Part shown: piece after piece, positions 11,291 to 20,309 of the stretch
Numbering within the stretch: the stretch's first letter is position 1
Layout: each line of letters begins with the position of its first letter
Made by a program: the position numbers and the translations under genes
Notes under the pieces: model-generated
What the model was told of the DNA's origin: nothing
The model's database searches: none
Seen by the model: only the letters and a program-made list of their open reading frames with translations
Assembly: GCA_012845835.1 (NCBI GenBank)
Contig: JABAKD010000023.1
Location: 21,174,203 to 21,238,202 of the forward strand
Direction of reading: 5' to 3'
DNA: 64,000 bases
From: Undaria pinnatifida
Taxonomy: Eukaryota; Sar; Phaeophyceae; Laminariales; Alariaceae

Positions 11291-11871
11291 ACAAGGGCTT
11301 CGCTCGCGGAAGGAGGAATGGACATTCAGTAGAAAGGCCGAAAAGAAGCACAAATGGCGCAACTGGCGACTTGAAAATGCCAAGGGGTTCATATATATAT
11401 AGTACAACGGTAAAGGATGGAGACGATTATGATTATGAGCTTGTTATTAGCATCCATTCGCCCAGACCATTATGGACACGTCGGAGGATTTGCTTGGCAT
11501 GTATATCTTTCCACCTCTCAGATAGCACCTGTACACTTATTAATAGCTCTCTCTCTAAGTCGATCATCAATAATAAATTATCGCAGTGCATAAACATTAG
11601 GCACGCGCTTGTCAAGGATAGAGACAAGAAAACTACAACTTAAGATGTAAAGGAGCGCAGTGCCAAAAGAAACATGCTTGAAGCAGGAACTTGAACGCAC
11701 ACACCGCAAACATGTGAAGTACATTTGTATTCCGAAGGACAAAGAGCATGCATTTAGGCATAGTGCTCAAAAAACGATGCTGGTACATAGAAACCACAAC
11801 ATAATGTTCTGTAAAGAACTTGCTGTCAACATTGCTTCCGAAGGAGCATGCAGGCTTGCTTGGACTCCTCC

Positions 11872-12138
11872 TCAGCCGAGGTACCCTGCACCTTGCACTC
11901 TTGTTTTTTGTCGATGGTCTTGTGGATCTGTCCACAAACGTTGAATCATAGCGGGAGGACGTCGATAAGTATGTGTAAAAAAGTATTCGTACTTCTGTCC
12001 AGCAGACGTCGTAACCATCCAAACTATTGGAGCTCCTTCTTTCGTTGTTAGTAATTGTTGTAGTATTGTTGTACTTGCTCTTGGTACTTGGAAGAAAAGC
12101 CGCACTGCATAGACTATATCCGCACGCAATCCCCTAGT
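11872..12138 (-). CDS. Element gene, terminal exon (unknown function)
   Basis: Begins after the acceptor CTTGCTCAAG (base 12138) and ends at TGA 11872; 89 codons, phase 0, joining the exon 12223-12393 in phase. The coherent product starts TRGLRADIVYAVRLFFQVP and ends VQGAGYLG, with an aromatic-rich middle (QKYEYFFTHTYRR). The spliced join creates FDIET, which resembles exonuclease motif I of DEDD nucleases, but I see no motifs II or III, so I do not assign that function. The inverted copy at 45743-46376 shares this exon but is broken. Confidence 0.55.
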   Translation of the reverse strand, partial: TRGLRADIVYAVRLFFQVPRASTTILQQLLTTKEGAPIVWMVTTSAGQKYEYFFTHTYRRPPAMIQRLWTDPQDHRQKTRVQGAGYLG

Positions 12139-12222
12139 CTTGAGCAAGAGACATGGATGATGCAAGAGGCATGGATGTCTCGACTCGTGACACACAGGAC
12201 GCAAGATAAGAGTAGAACGTAC

Positions 12223-12393
12223 CTCGATGTCGAACGCCCTCTTGGCACCGTGGGAATGGAATGCGGGAGGTATATCTAGCAAGTGGTCGCCTGCCTTCTT
12301 CAGGAGGAGGTCACCGACCTTGATGTCGCCGGTGCACTTCGTGTTTATGTTCTCGCCGACATGGCGGCCCCCGGCGACTGCTTCGCAGAGCTT
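12223..12393 (-). CDS. Element gene, internal exon
   Basis: Acceptor GTTTGCAG before base 12393, donor GAG|GTACGT after 12223; 57 codons with high GC3. The product is rich in Gly/Lys/Asp (TKCTGDIKVGDLLLKKAGDH) and ends AFHSHGAKRAFDIE. The inverted copy (45509-45676) is 56 codons long, one Leu codon shorter, with mostly conservative differences. That pattern suggests past selection on the protein. Confidence 0.6.
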
Positions 12394-13029
12394 CTGCAAA
12401 CGACAACAACGGATGAGAATACCTAGCATTCAGTGAATGTTACAAATAGTAAGGCCACGTAGCTGTCGTCGGTTTCCAAAGTTTGAAGGGAAGTCGTACA
12501 ATTTAACACTGTAATAAAAGCGGTCGTTTATGGGCAAAAACCCTGCCTGGTACCACAACGTTGCTAACACCTATGAAACCACCACTGGGACAGGAACGAA
12601 TGGGATTCACAGTCGCAGCTGGTAAGCGTAAGCCCCGGTATACTGCTATATGAGGCCTACCGGCGGAATACCGACAACAAAGGGTAAGAGTCAGTACCTG
12701 CTGTATATATTGTTCGGTACTACTCTATTACTGCTGCTATCAATACTATTACGACCGACGTGTACTGGGATTCCTAAAGAGGTTGCGCAACCTACTTGTA
12801 CTCGTTAATACAAAAAGTTTATATGGTTGTATGAAAAATGAGTAACAGTAGTAGTACACCGCGTTACTGCATGAACAACTCGCTAACCCCAATCACGGGA
12901 CTGCTCTCCAGCACCACCCAGGTTGACTTCAGCTTCTGTTTACTGCTATATATCAACCTCCAATGTGTACTGCGACTGGTGCTGATGGTATCATGCTGCT
13001 GTGTTATTTATCACTGCATGAACCATTTT

Positions 13030-13650
13030 CACAACCCTGCTTGACCCCCGTGATGGGACTTGCCCGTTTTCATTGCGTCTTACATGCATAGATACCACGT
13101 AGTCGTAGTCTTACATCCAAAAGGTGTGTTTATGTCACGGCACAAAGCGTCACTGCATGGACCACTTGTTCAACCCCCGCTTACCCCGATGACGGGACTG
13201 CCCCGTACTCGTAGTCGGACATACATGCAATGTGTTTGGTTGTACGTATGAAAAAGAAATCACAGCACACAGCGTCACTGCATAGACCATTACTTGTACA
13301 ACTCCCGCTTATACCCCGATGACGGGACTGCCCTGTCCACGTAGTCGTCCATACAAAAGTGTGTTTGATTGTACGTATGAAAGATAAATAACGTCACACA
13401 GCGTCACTCTATGGACCTAGTCGTACATACGTAAAGTGTATTTGGTTGTACGTGTGAGAAAAATTCACAGCACACAGCGTCACTGCATAGACCATTACTT
13501 GTACAACACCCGCTTACACCCTGATGACGGGACTGCCCCGTACACGTACTCGTACGTACAAGAAGTGTGTTTGGTTGTACGCATGAAAAAGAAATCACAG
13601 CACACAGCGTCACTACGTAGACAACTAGTACAACATGCTTACCCTGACGA
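13030..13650. repeat. ~125-bp tandem repeat in an element intron
   Basis: Units containing CACAGCGTCACTGCATAGAC and GATGACGGGACTGCCC repeat about five times between the zinc-ribbon exon and the next exon. The related array in the inverted copy (44500-44890) has fewer units. Open frames across it are repeat by-products. Confidence 0.75.
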
Positions 13651-14079
13651 CGGGACTGCACTCCGTGACCACCAAGGCGAACTTGAGTTTGTTCAGGCTA
13701 CGCGTCCCCACTCACAGCTTCCACACCGTGTGGTATATCGACCACGCTGGTGTAGCACACACATGCTACAGCAAACGTTGCAGACAGGCACACGAGGTCA
13801 AACAATGTGAATTTCAATGTGCATCATTATTGGAAACATGATTCGCTTGAGTTCACCAACAGCCAAAACCACATATATATTGCGCACAACTTGCAGCACA
13901 CTCAGCCAACACTCAACGCAGCACTACCGAAAATACAGGGTGTTGGCACCTAGTGTCTTACCTATGTCGCACGGCGCTGAACACACTGACAACGGGAACA
14001 AACTCTCAACATCAGTATTAATAGTATAGTAGCTGACAGCAAACATCAAATTCCAACAACACGAAGAAATGAAACTCAC

Positions 14080-14470
14080 GTTTCGTCAAGCTCTCAGCTC
14101 CTTCGTTAGGGACGCTGATCCAAGGTGAATCACGGGTGTCCGCGTCACACCAGTTACACACACGAGGGTTGCCGCCGCTTTCCCAGTGCTTTTTGTTAAG
14201 GTTATGAAAAGCTTAGCACGTGGAAGGGTCGTCACTCCTGCAGGTGTCGCAGACAGCGTAGTGGGAACTCCTGTTTTTTCTATTTCGTGCGATGAGGAAG
14301 CCATCACAACCCTTTCTCGGGCACGGCCAATCAAGATTGCCAGAAGAAGCTGAGTCCCGTTCTTGCCCGACCAGCCTCCACACGCCTGATCCTGAACCTC
14401 TACCACCCCCACTGTTGGCGGAGCCTCCTCCCGCACTAGCCTTGGTCCGCTTCGCAATTTCAACTTCAAA
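14080..14470 (-). pseudogene. Element gene, zinc-ribbon exon with stop codon
   Basis: Homologous to the open exon 44110-44465 on the other copy. The minus strand reads Gly/Ser-rich linker, then WPCPRKGCDGFLIARNRKN, then AVCDTC, then a C-x2-C in NPRVCNWCDAD, ending at AAAC|GTGAGT (donor at 14079). Here the codon after DP-ST-C is TAA (near 14214) where the other copy has a sense codon. One Cys of the last cluster is Arg. This copy therefore cannot encode the full zinc-binding exon. Confidence 0.65.
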
Positions 14471-14819
14471 TTGTTATTGCCGATCCGGGAAATTTCAAAT
14501 TCAAATTGTTTGCAGCCGTCAACGGCAATTCCCTCTCAAATGCCAGCAATTGGCCAAATTCAAATGTAAAAATAAAAAAAAGAAGTTGCTGAAAAAGCAA
14601 AATAAAAAATCAGAGAGCAAGCAGTAAAAAGATCAGAGAATGAGAGCTAAGAATTAGACTATAGGGAAGCAAGGAAGGCAAGGAACTTCGGGACGGTTCT
14701 TTTCCCCAGCAACTAATTTTCTTTTCGGCAATTACGGGCTGAGACGGGCTGAGAGGGGGGAGGATATGCCGAGCGAGACCTCCGAGGGGGTCGAGAACTA
14801 AGTAATTAAGTCTGTACAA

Positions 14820-15243
14820 GTACGGTATATAAGTTTAATACGCGTTGGGAAAACGAGGTATCCGGATCGAGTTTATACCAAAACGTAAAGATTTTCCCGA
14901 GGTATCCGGACCGAGTTTATTATAAAACATACAGATTTTCTTTATTAAACTTTGTTACAGATTTTCTGTTTTAAATTAAAATTTAGCAGGGAAAATTTGT
15001 ACGTGTAGGTATAAATTTCATACGGGAGTTCTGTACGTTTGAGTATAAACTCGGTTTAATAGGGAAAAGCTGTACCAGGTACGTTTTAGTATAAACTCGG
15101 TCCGGATAGCTCGTTTTCCGAACGCGTATTAAACTTAAAATATAGGGAAAATCTGTATGTTTGGGTGTAAACTCGGTCCGGATACATACTGCATACCTCG
15201 TTTTCCGAACGCGTATTAAACTTGAACTACATACGGTGTAGAA
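14820..15243. repeat. Subterminal tandem repeats
   Basis: Units of the type AAACTCGGTCCGGATAC and CGTTTTCCGAACGCGTATTA repeat in both orders four to five times between the inner gene and the right TIR. Not present in the 43.7-47 kb copy, which supports the idea that the inner gene segment is nested in a smaller TIR element. Confidence 0.7.
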
Positions 15244-15471
15244 AAATAGGAAATCTGCACGTTTTAGTATAAAGTCAAATCAGATGTCCCGCTGCCCTAA
15301 AGTCTTTGGCGGTCCCCTCACTCGTCGGTCCCGCTACCCAAAACCTCTTGGCGATCCCCTCTCTCGGTGGCCCCATTTCTCAAAACCCGTTGGCGGTCCC
15401 CTCTCTCGGTGGTCCCGCTTCTCAAAACCCGTTGGCGGTTCCCTCACGCGACGGTCCCCTAACGCACTACA
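15244..15471 (-). repeat. Right terminal inverted repeat of the 4.4 kb element
   Basis: Inverse of 11066-11290, ending CTAACGCACTACA directly before the CTAT duplication. Contains four ~45-bp units. Confidence 0.75.
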
Positions 15472-15857
15472 CTATATGTTCGCAATTCCGAATGAGACGT
15501 ACATATACAAAAACAGAGAAGAGGGAGAGGCAAAGAGAGAACCGGAGAGTGCGGGAGACATAGAAAATAGGATATAGACAAGACACCAACAACACTGGAA
15601 GAGAGAAACACAGCAACAACACATCTTTCTTGTACCTCACTACACGGCTGCGTGTTGCTGCCGTTGGGTGTTTGGGCGAGTTCGGTGTGCGTGCTCGCTG
15701 CTGCGGTGCGTATCATACCGTACCTGTGGGATGGTCCGGCGTTGATGTGCTGCTGCTCTCCTTTCCGCTTCGTCTTGTTCTTCTGCTGCTGCTGCTATCT
15801 TCTCGGCCTCTGTTCGGCTGATGTCAGTCTTCTTCTGCGAGGCCGGATATGTGCTTG
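15472..15857 (-). repeat. Right arm of the inverted repeat, part 2
   Basis: Reverse complement of about 2150-2545, including CAGCAG-type repeats and GCGAGCACGCACACCGAA. Bounded on the left by the 4.4 kb element and on the right by the gag-like repeat. Confidence 0.75.
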
Positions 15858-15864
15858 TGTTGAT

Positions 15865-16142
15865 TGTCCTCATGAACATGACGGTTGTGATCCATAATAT
15901 ATCAGGGAGTTCCATATCTTGGTAAACGATTCATGTATACGGTGTAAGAGGACTGTTTGGCCGGATGTTTCCCGGCATGATTTGCCATGAGCTGTCATTC
16001 GTAGTTTCGTTCCATATGAGACCGAGTCAGGCTCGACGGCTGGATGAGATAAGAATGAGTTCTGTGTCACCGTCGTGAGTCATCATCACGCCTTCCCGCG
16101 CTAGCTACGTGTAGTCTACACCTTTAGAGATTTATCAGCACA
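15865..16142 (+). repeat. LTR-like module of R1
   Basis: About 278 bp, starting TGTCCTCATGAACATGACGG and ending ATTTATCAGCACA. Similar to 54029-54301 and 54582-54852. Downstream sequence (GGTAAGCGCAGCC) might be the primer site, but it is not diagnostic. Confidence 0.55.
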
Positions 16143-16211
16143 CCTGTGAGAGCCGGTTAATTTCTATTAGTAAGCGCAGCCAAGGCCAGCATACAGAGGT
16201 GGGAAAGAGCC

Positions 16212-16604
16212 ATGTCAGGTCCGGGGGATTCTGGCATTAGCGTAACTTATATAAGAGAGGAAATGAAGCTACCCGAGATCCAGGTAGCGTTGCAGAGGCG
16301 GGAGAGAGAGGTCGGACTCGCTGAGGCAGCACTGCAAGCGTCATATGCTGGAGAGGTGTATAGCCTGACTACGTTTTGGTCCTGGCGGGTGTCGATGATG
16401 CATGACGCATTACGACTTCTCCGCGAGGAGCACGAGCTTCACGCTAATATGGTGCGGAAAATGGACGATAGAGTGGCTTGTTCGAGGATAAGAGAGAGCG
16501 AGCGACGAGAGAGAGAAGAGAGAGATAGAAGGAGAGTAAAGATGTTTTGCCTCAGCAGCAACTGCGCGGTCCCAGGAAAGCCAAACATGAGCCGAAGCTG
16601 GTAG
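16212..16604 (+). CDS. Gag-like coiled-coil protein of R1, N-terminal part
   Basis: Starts at ATG 16212 (MSGPGDSGIS) just 3' of the LTR-like module. The product is helical and charged: EIQVALQRREREVGLAEAAL, a Trp/Phe-containing segment (LTTFWSWRVSMM), then a run of Arg/Glu predicted to form a coiled coil. There is no zinc knuckle or protease in this frame. Downstream to 17090 the other frames stay Gln/Arg-rich and open (an EDCFACNEKEMPPQ-type piece), so frameshifts probably separate parts of one longer Gag. The second copy has the same layout. Confidence 0.45.
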   Translation: MSGPGDSGISVTYIREEMKLPEIQVALQRREREVGLAEAALQASYAGEVYSLTTFWSWRVSMMHDALRLLREEHELHANMVRKMDDRVACSRIRESERREREERDRRRVKMFCLSSNCAVPGKPNMSRSW

Positions 16605-17409
16605 GTCTGCATGGTGCTGGTGGCGACGGCGCTGGAGAGGAGCAGTTATTTCAGAGGCAGCAGCTGCCCCAGTCGCCCCATCTGCAGGACGAGCACTCAT
16701 CAGAAGATTGCTTCGCCTGCAACGAAAAAGAGATGCCGCCCCAAAAAACGTAGCAGCAAGGTGCGCGCGGTGCTTGGGGCGAAGGCGCCGCGGGGCAGCA
16801 GCAACAACAGGCCCAGCAGCTCCGTCGGCAAGAGAGGCAGCAGCAGTCAGGGGATTGTTGCACCTGGCCCTACGATGAAGCACAGCCACGTCGTCAGCAC
16901 GACCAGCAGCAGAGGCTGAAACCGCAGGAAAATTTCAGAGTTTTGAGCGACGACGAGGTGCAGTGGCCCCAGCAGCAGCAGCATTTGCGTAGACTAAGGC
17001 CGAAGGTCCGCTTCGCGCTGGAAGCAGAGGAGAAAACAAAAGTGTTACAGCACCGGCAGGTGCGGGAGGAGAGGTGGAGAATGCGAGAGCGGGGTTAAAC
17101 ACGTGCTGGCAGAAAAGCTCTTTGTCTGGACTACATAAAAACGCGTACGTCCGCAGGTGGTTGTGGTCGATGTGGGCAACGTGGCCCCCGAGAAAGCGAG
17201 AGAGGGAGAGAGCGATGGCGGGCACTGATGGAATGGTCTGCACCATCAGTTGGGGGTCGGAGTATGCACGCAAAAAGAGAACATGCCCAAAGCGAGAGCT
17301 GGTGAAGGAGAAAGGAACAACGGGCCATCAGCAAGGGCTTAAGGCCCGCACCAGGCACGTTTTGACTTCGTTGATTTTGCTTGCTGCTGATTATTTCCGT
17401 TTTTCGATC

Positions 17410-17626
17410 GATTTGAGATCGGTCTGTCCTCTGGTGGTGGTCGTGGCTGGTGTGATGGTGTGTCTGTGTTGTTTCCGTGGTTTCTGAGAGAAGAAGTTTG
17501 AATTTCCATCCAATTTTCCATACAAAGTATGACACGGCTTTTCCATTCAAAGTATGACACGGCTCTCGAGAACCAAAAAGGGGACAGGTAAGTGTGTCTC
17601 CCTGGGGTTTCCACGGACTGGATGTT
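17410..17626 (-). repeat. Right arm of the inverted repeat, part 3 (outer end)
   Basis: Reverse complement of about 1986-2150, containing GTATGGAAAATTGGATGG. A 26-bp piece (CATTCAAAGTATGACACGGC) is duplicated here but single in the left arm. Confidence 0.7.
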
Positions 17627-18359
17627 TGGGTGGGGGTTCTCATTTATAGCCCAAGGATTCAAATTAGGGTTAAAATTAGGCGCTCCCGGTATTTCAAACA
17701 GCAGTACGCATCAAACACAACACACAGACACCACTACGGCATACGACAAACTCGTGGTACATCAGGTAAACGAAGCAGAAACACCGCACGGAGCCTGCCA
17801 ACACCGTGGCCCGTGAGATTGTGAGCAGTAAAATGAGCCCTGTCCATGGGTTTCAGGGTTCTTTTCCACCCGTGATGAGCGAATGTTCGGGAGCGATGGC
17901 CGTAAGCCGGCGCCGGGGAATCTGACAACATTGGCGGGAAGGAATAGCCTGCCAACACAAAAAACGCCTGCAGAACCTACTCTACAGAACCAGATTTCAA
18001 TTGATTGCACCGAGCTACGCGCTGTGATCGCACCGCGTCTCTCAGGGAGAGAAGAGAGACCGCAAGCGAGGCCGCGCGCAGCGCAGACATCAGACGACCG
18101 ACACCACAGCCGGCTCCTCAGCACCATGCTGGTGTGGCGGCTATGTACGTTTTGGTATGTCTAATTGCGGCTCTCCTAGCCTACGACCACCAGGCTCGAA
18201 GGCTCGTCCTTCCTCTCATAAGAACGGGGCTCACACAACGCTCTTGCGGAGAAATAAGAACTTCGAAAAAGTTATGCTCAAGTTAGTGTGGGCACATTAT
18301 TTTTAAACAAATACGAAATTCAGCCCACAAAAAAACAAAACCTCGGTTTCTTATCAGAG

Positions 18360-19100
18360 GGCCGGCGGCACAATACTCTTAAAGTAGTACAGGACGTAAA
18401 AATGGCGAGCTGATACTTCTAGGAAGACAAGGTCCGGGAGCTCAAGTTAGTGCAGATGACACCCTCTCCCAACTAAAAAACCCGCAGCCCCAGCCAGGAT
18501 TCCTGTTTCTCGCTATCAAATAGGTACCTGATACTTGTACAAGTAGTAGGTGTAGTGCAGATAGATTATTCTAGGCTCAACGCTGTTCATACAGCAGTAG
18601 CAGAAATGAATTATTTATAGGAAAAAGAAGGAAGAAACCAGAATAATTCTGTCCGAGGCTGACTTTCTTACTTGATAAAGAGTGAGTTCTACAAACTATC
18701 TTCAGCACAGCGCCTCTCAGTTGTCTTCCTTCCCTGGCAAGGTACAAGTATGAGCCTTGCTTTCCTACGTATATCCCTGATTTTTTATATTTATGTCATG
18801 CACTACTACTAGTAGTGCTGTATCACATAATATGTACAATGGCAAGCATCACCAACCAGCCGCAACGCAGTGATTTTTTCATGCGTTTGTGATACAAATG
18901 TTGTCGTTGCTATACAACGCGTTTTTTTTTGCGTTGAACTCCTTGGTGTATCGAGTGAATGAAGTCAGGGCTTTCGGTGACAATATTCGACTGGGAAGCG
19001 ATGCGGGTGGTTCCGCCAAAATAGACGACACGAACACCACAAATAATAGGACCCATGTAACTCCAGTTCAACCAAATGATTGGCGATGCTTGTGAAAAAT
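18360..19100. repeat. 5' noncoding part of element B, copy 1
   Basis: AT-rich, with CTACTACTAGTAGTG-type and CCTGGTAAGG-type short repeats. Matches 37020-37800 closely. No gene seen. Confidence 0.55.
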
Positions 19101-19528
19101 CTTTCTTCTTTCAATATAGACACTTTTGTGTGGTGTATGTCTTGGCACTGAACCGTTCTTGCCGCCCGGCGACATCCAGCACCCCCATCATGCCAGGCGA
19201 AGGAAGAGAAATATCGGGGGGGTGGGGAATAGCTACGAGTAGGTACCAGGTAACCCCCCCCCCCCCCCTTCTTCTTTCCCTCTCCCCAGGGGTGGAAAAA
19301 AAGGAAAACATGAGAAAGGGAAAACTAAACAAAATGGGTTCACGATTTTGTCGACAACGGTGGTAGTATCGCCGTTGACCCCCCCTCCGAGATGAAACAG
19401 ACTATCAAACCCAAGGCCACACAAAACGAGACGTCCGGCTCGCAAGCGGAGAAAAAACATAATAAACTCGTACGGTCTTTATCCTTTGTGAATTAACAAA
19501 AGGCAAGCTTGATCCGACACTGCAGACG

Positions 19529-20270
19529 CTAACCTACCACATCAAGATGGGCCGGAGTGCACTTTCCACATTCACACCATGACCACCACCGCTTTCCGTC
19601 TGATCTAGTTTTTTCCCAGTTCTGCAGGCCTCGGGCCGGTGTTTTCTGGCGGCACATTGGATTTGGGCCGCCCCTCCCTCCCACGCGGGGCAGGGGGAGC
19701 CTCTTGGTACCCGCCTTCTTGTCGACTGTGGCCACGATGAAAGAAAATCTCAGGGCACCGGAGTGGGCCCTTGGGCTTCTTGGGCGTCTGTTGGCGGTGC
19801 CAAAATACCCAGCCCCAACCCAGCCGCCGCCAATCTCCAACATCTCTGCCGCTGACGCCGACACGCCTGCACCTGCCGCTGCGCCCCCCCCCTTCACTGC
19901 CGCCACGAACGCCAACAATATCTGCCCCGTAGCAACTCCGCGAAACAGCAGGGGAAACAGCGCTACCGACAACACCCGCAATCATCGCGCCCCCGTCAGC
20001 TTCCTGCAACATAGCACGCAATGCAGCATGCCGTTGACTAATGGAGATCATCGTATTCTAAACGTTGGCATGCCCTTTGATTTCATCATAATGATTCTGA
20101 AGTTGTTTGGAGGACGACACGATCAACCGGCCCCTCACCCCGAGCATCAGGTCCCCACAATCCCTGAGAAAGGTCGCTTCTTTCACCAGTGTCTGCCACG
20201 TCAAGAGCAGAGACCCACCCAGGAAACATCGGGCTATCCGGTGACCAGCTGGCCGTGTCGCTTTAGATAA
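19529..20270. other. GC-rich multi-frame open region of element B, copy 1
   Basis: Both strands are open for 150-237 codons. The minus frame ends QNWEKTRSDGKRWWSWCECG-KC, a Cys-x-Cys-x2-Cys cluster preserved in copy 2 (38219-38671). The upstream parts differ in frame between the copies. I favour the minus strand for the C-terminal exon of the element gene, but cannot exclude that all frames are open because of the Ala/Gly/Pro-rich composition. Confidence 0.35.
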
Positions 20271-20309
20271 TCAAACTCAAACGGTTCGTAGCATGCTCTA
20301 ATCTACTTC

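Larger units (their letters stand above)
11066..15471 (-). mobile_element. 4.4 kb TIR element in the right arm (copy A0)
   Basis: Both ends start TGTAGTGCGTTAGGGGACCG and are inverted. They are flanked by CTAT at 11062-11065 and at 15472-15475. The uninterrupted site survives in the left arm near 2543-2555 (CATATAGCAATAAA), confirming a precise insertion with a 4-bp target duplication. The terminal repeats are about 226 bp and consist largely of ~45-bp tandem units. Inside, on the minus strand, is a spliced gene with a zinc-ribbon exon (see 11872-14470). Bases about 11297-14810 also occur as a separate inverted copy at 43.73-47.0 kb, so the inner part may be a second element nested in a short TIR element. 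Superfamily not recognised. Confidence 0.75.
15858..17409 (+). mobile_element. LTR-like/gag-like repeat R1, copy 1
   Basis: Inserted in the right arm: the left arm is continuous at the equivalent point (about 2155-2165). The 5' module (15865-16142) begins TGTCCTCATGAACATGACGG and ends near TTTATCAGCA, like an LTR with TG...CA ends. It is followed by a gag-like coding region. The end, at about 17409, reads TTATTTCCGTTTTTCGATCGA. No second LTR follows, so this is either a truncated non-autonomous LTR element or another kind of retroelement. A second copy lies at 54582-56175, where the 5' module is present twice. Confidence 0.6.

Noticed and set aside
12100-12260. FDIET as exonuclease motif I of a family-B DNA polymerase or DEDD nuclease
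   Set aside because: No motif II or III, and no polymerase motifs, in the downstream exon or in the sister copy.
12223-12393. FHSH as a HUH nuclease motif
   Set aside because: The middle residue is Ser rather than hydrophobic, and no Tyr motif follows.
13030-13650. CRISPR-like array
   Set aside because: Units are ~125 bp, contiguous and without unique spacers; the context is a eukaryotic intron.
19557-20270. 237-codon plus-strand protein of element B
   Set aside because: Not conserved in frame in the second copy, and opposite to the conserved minus-strand Cys-rich end.
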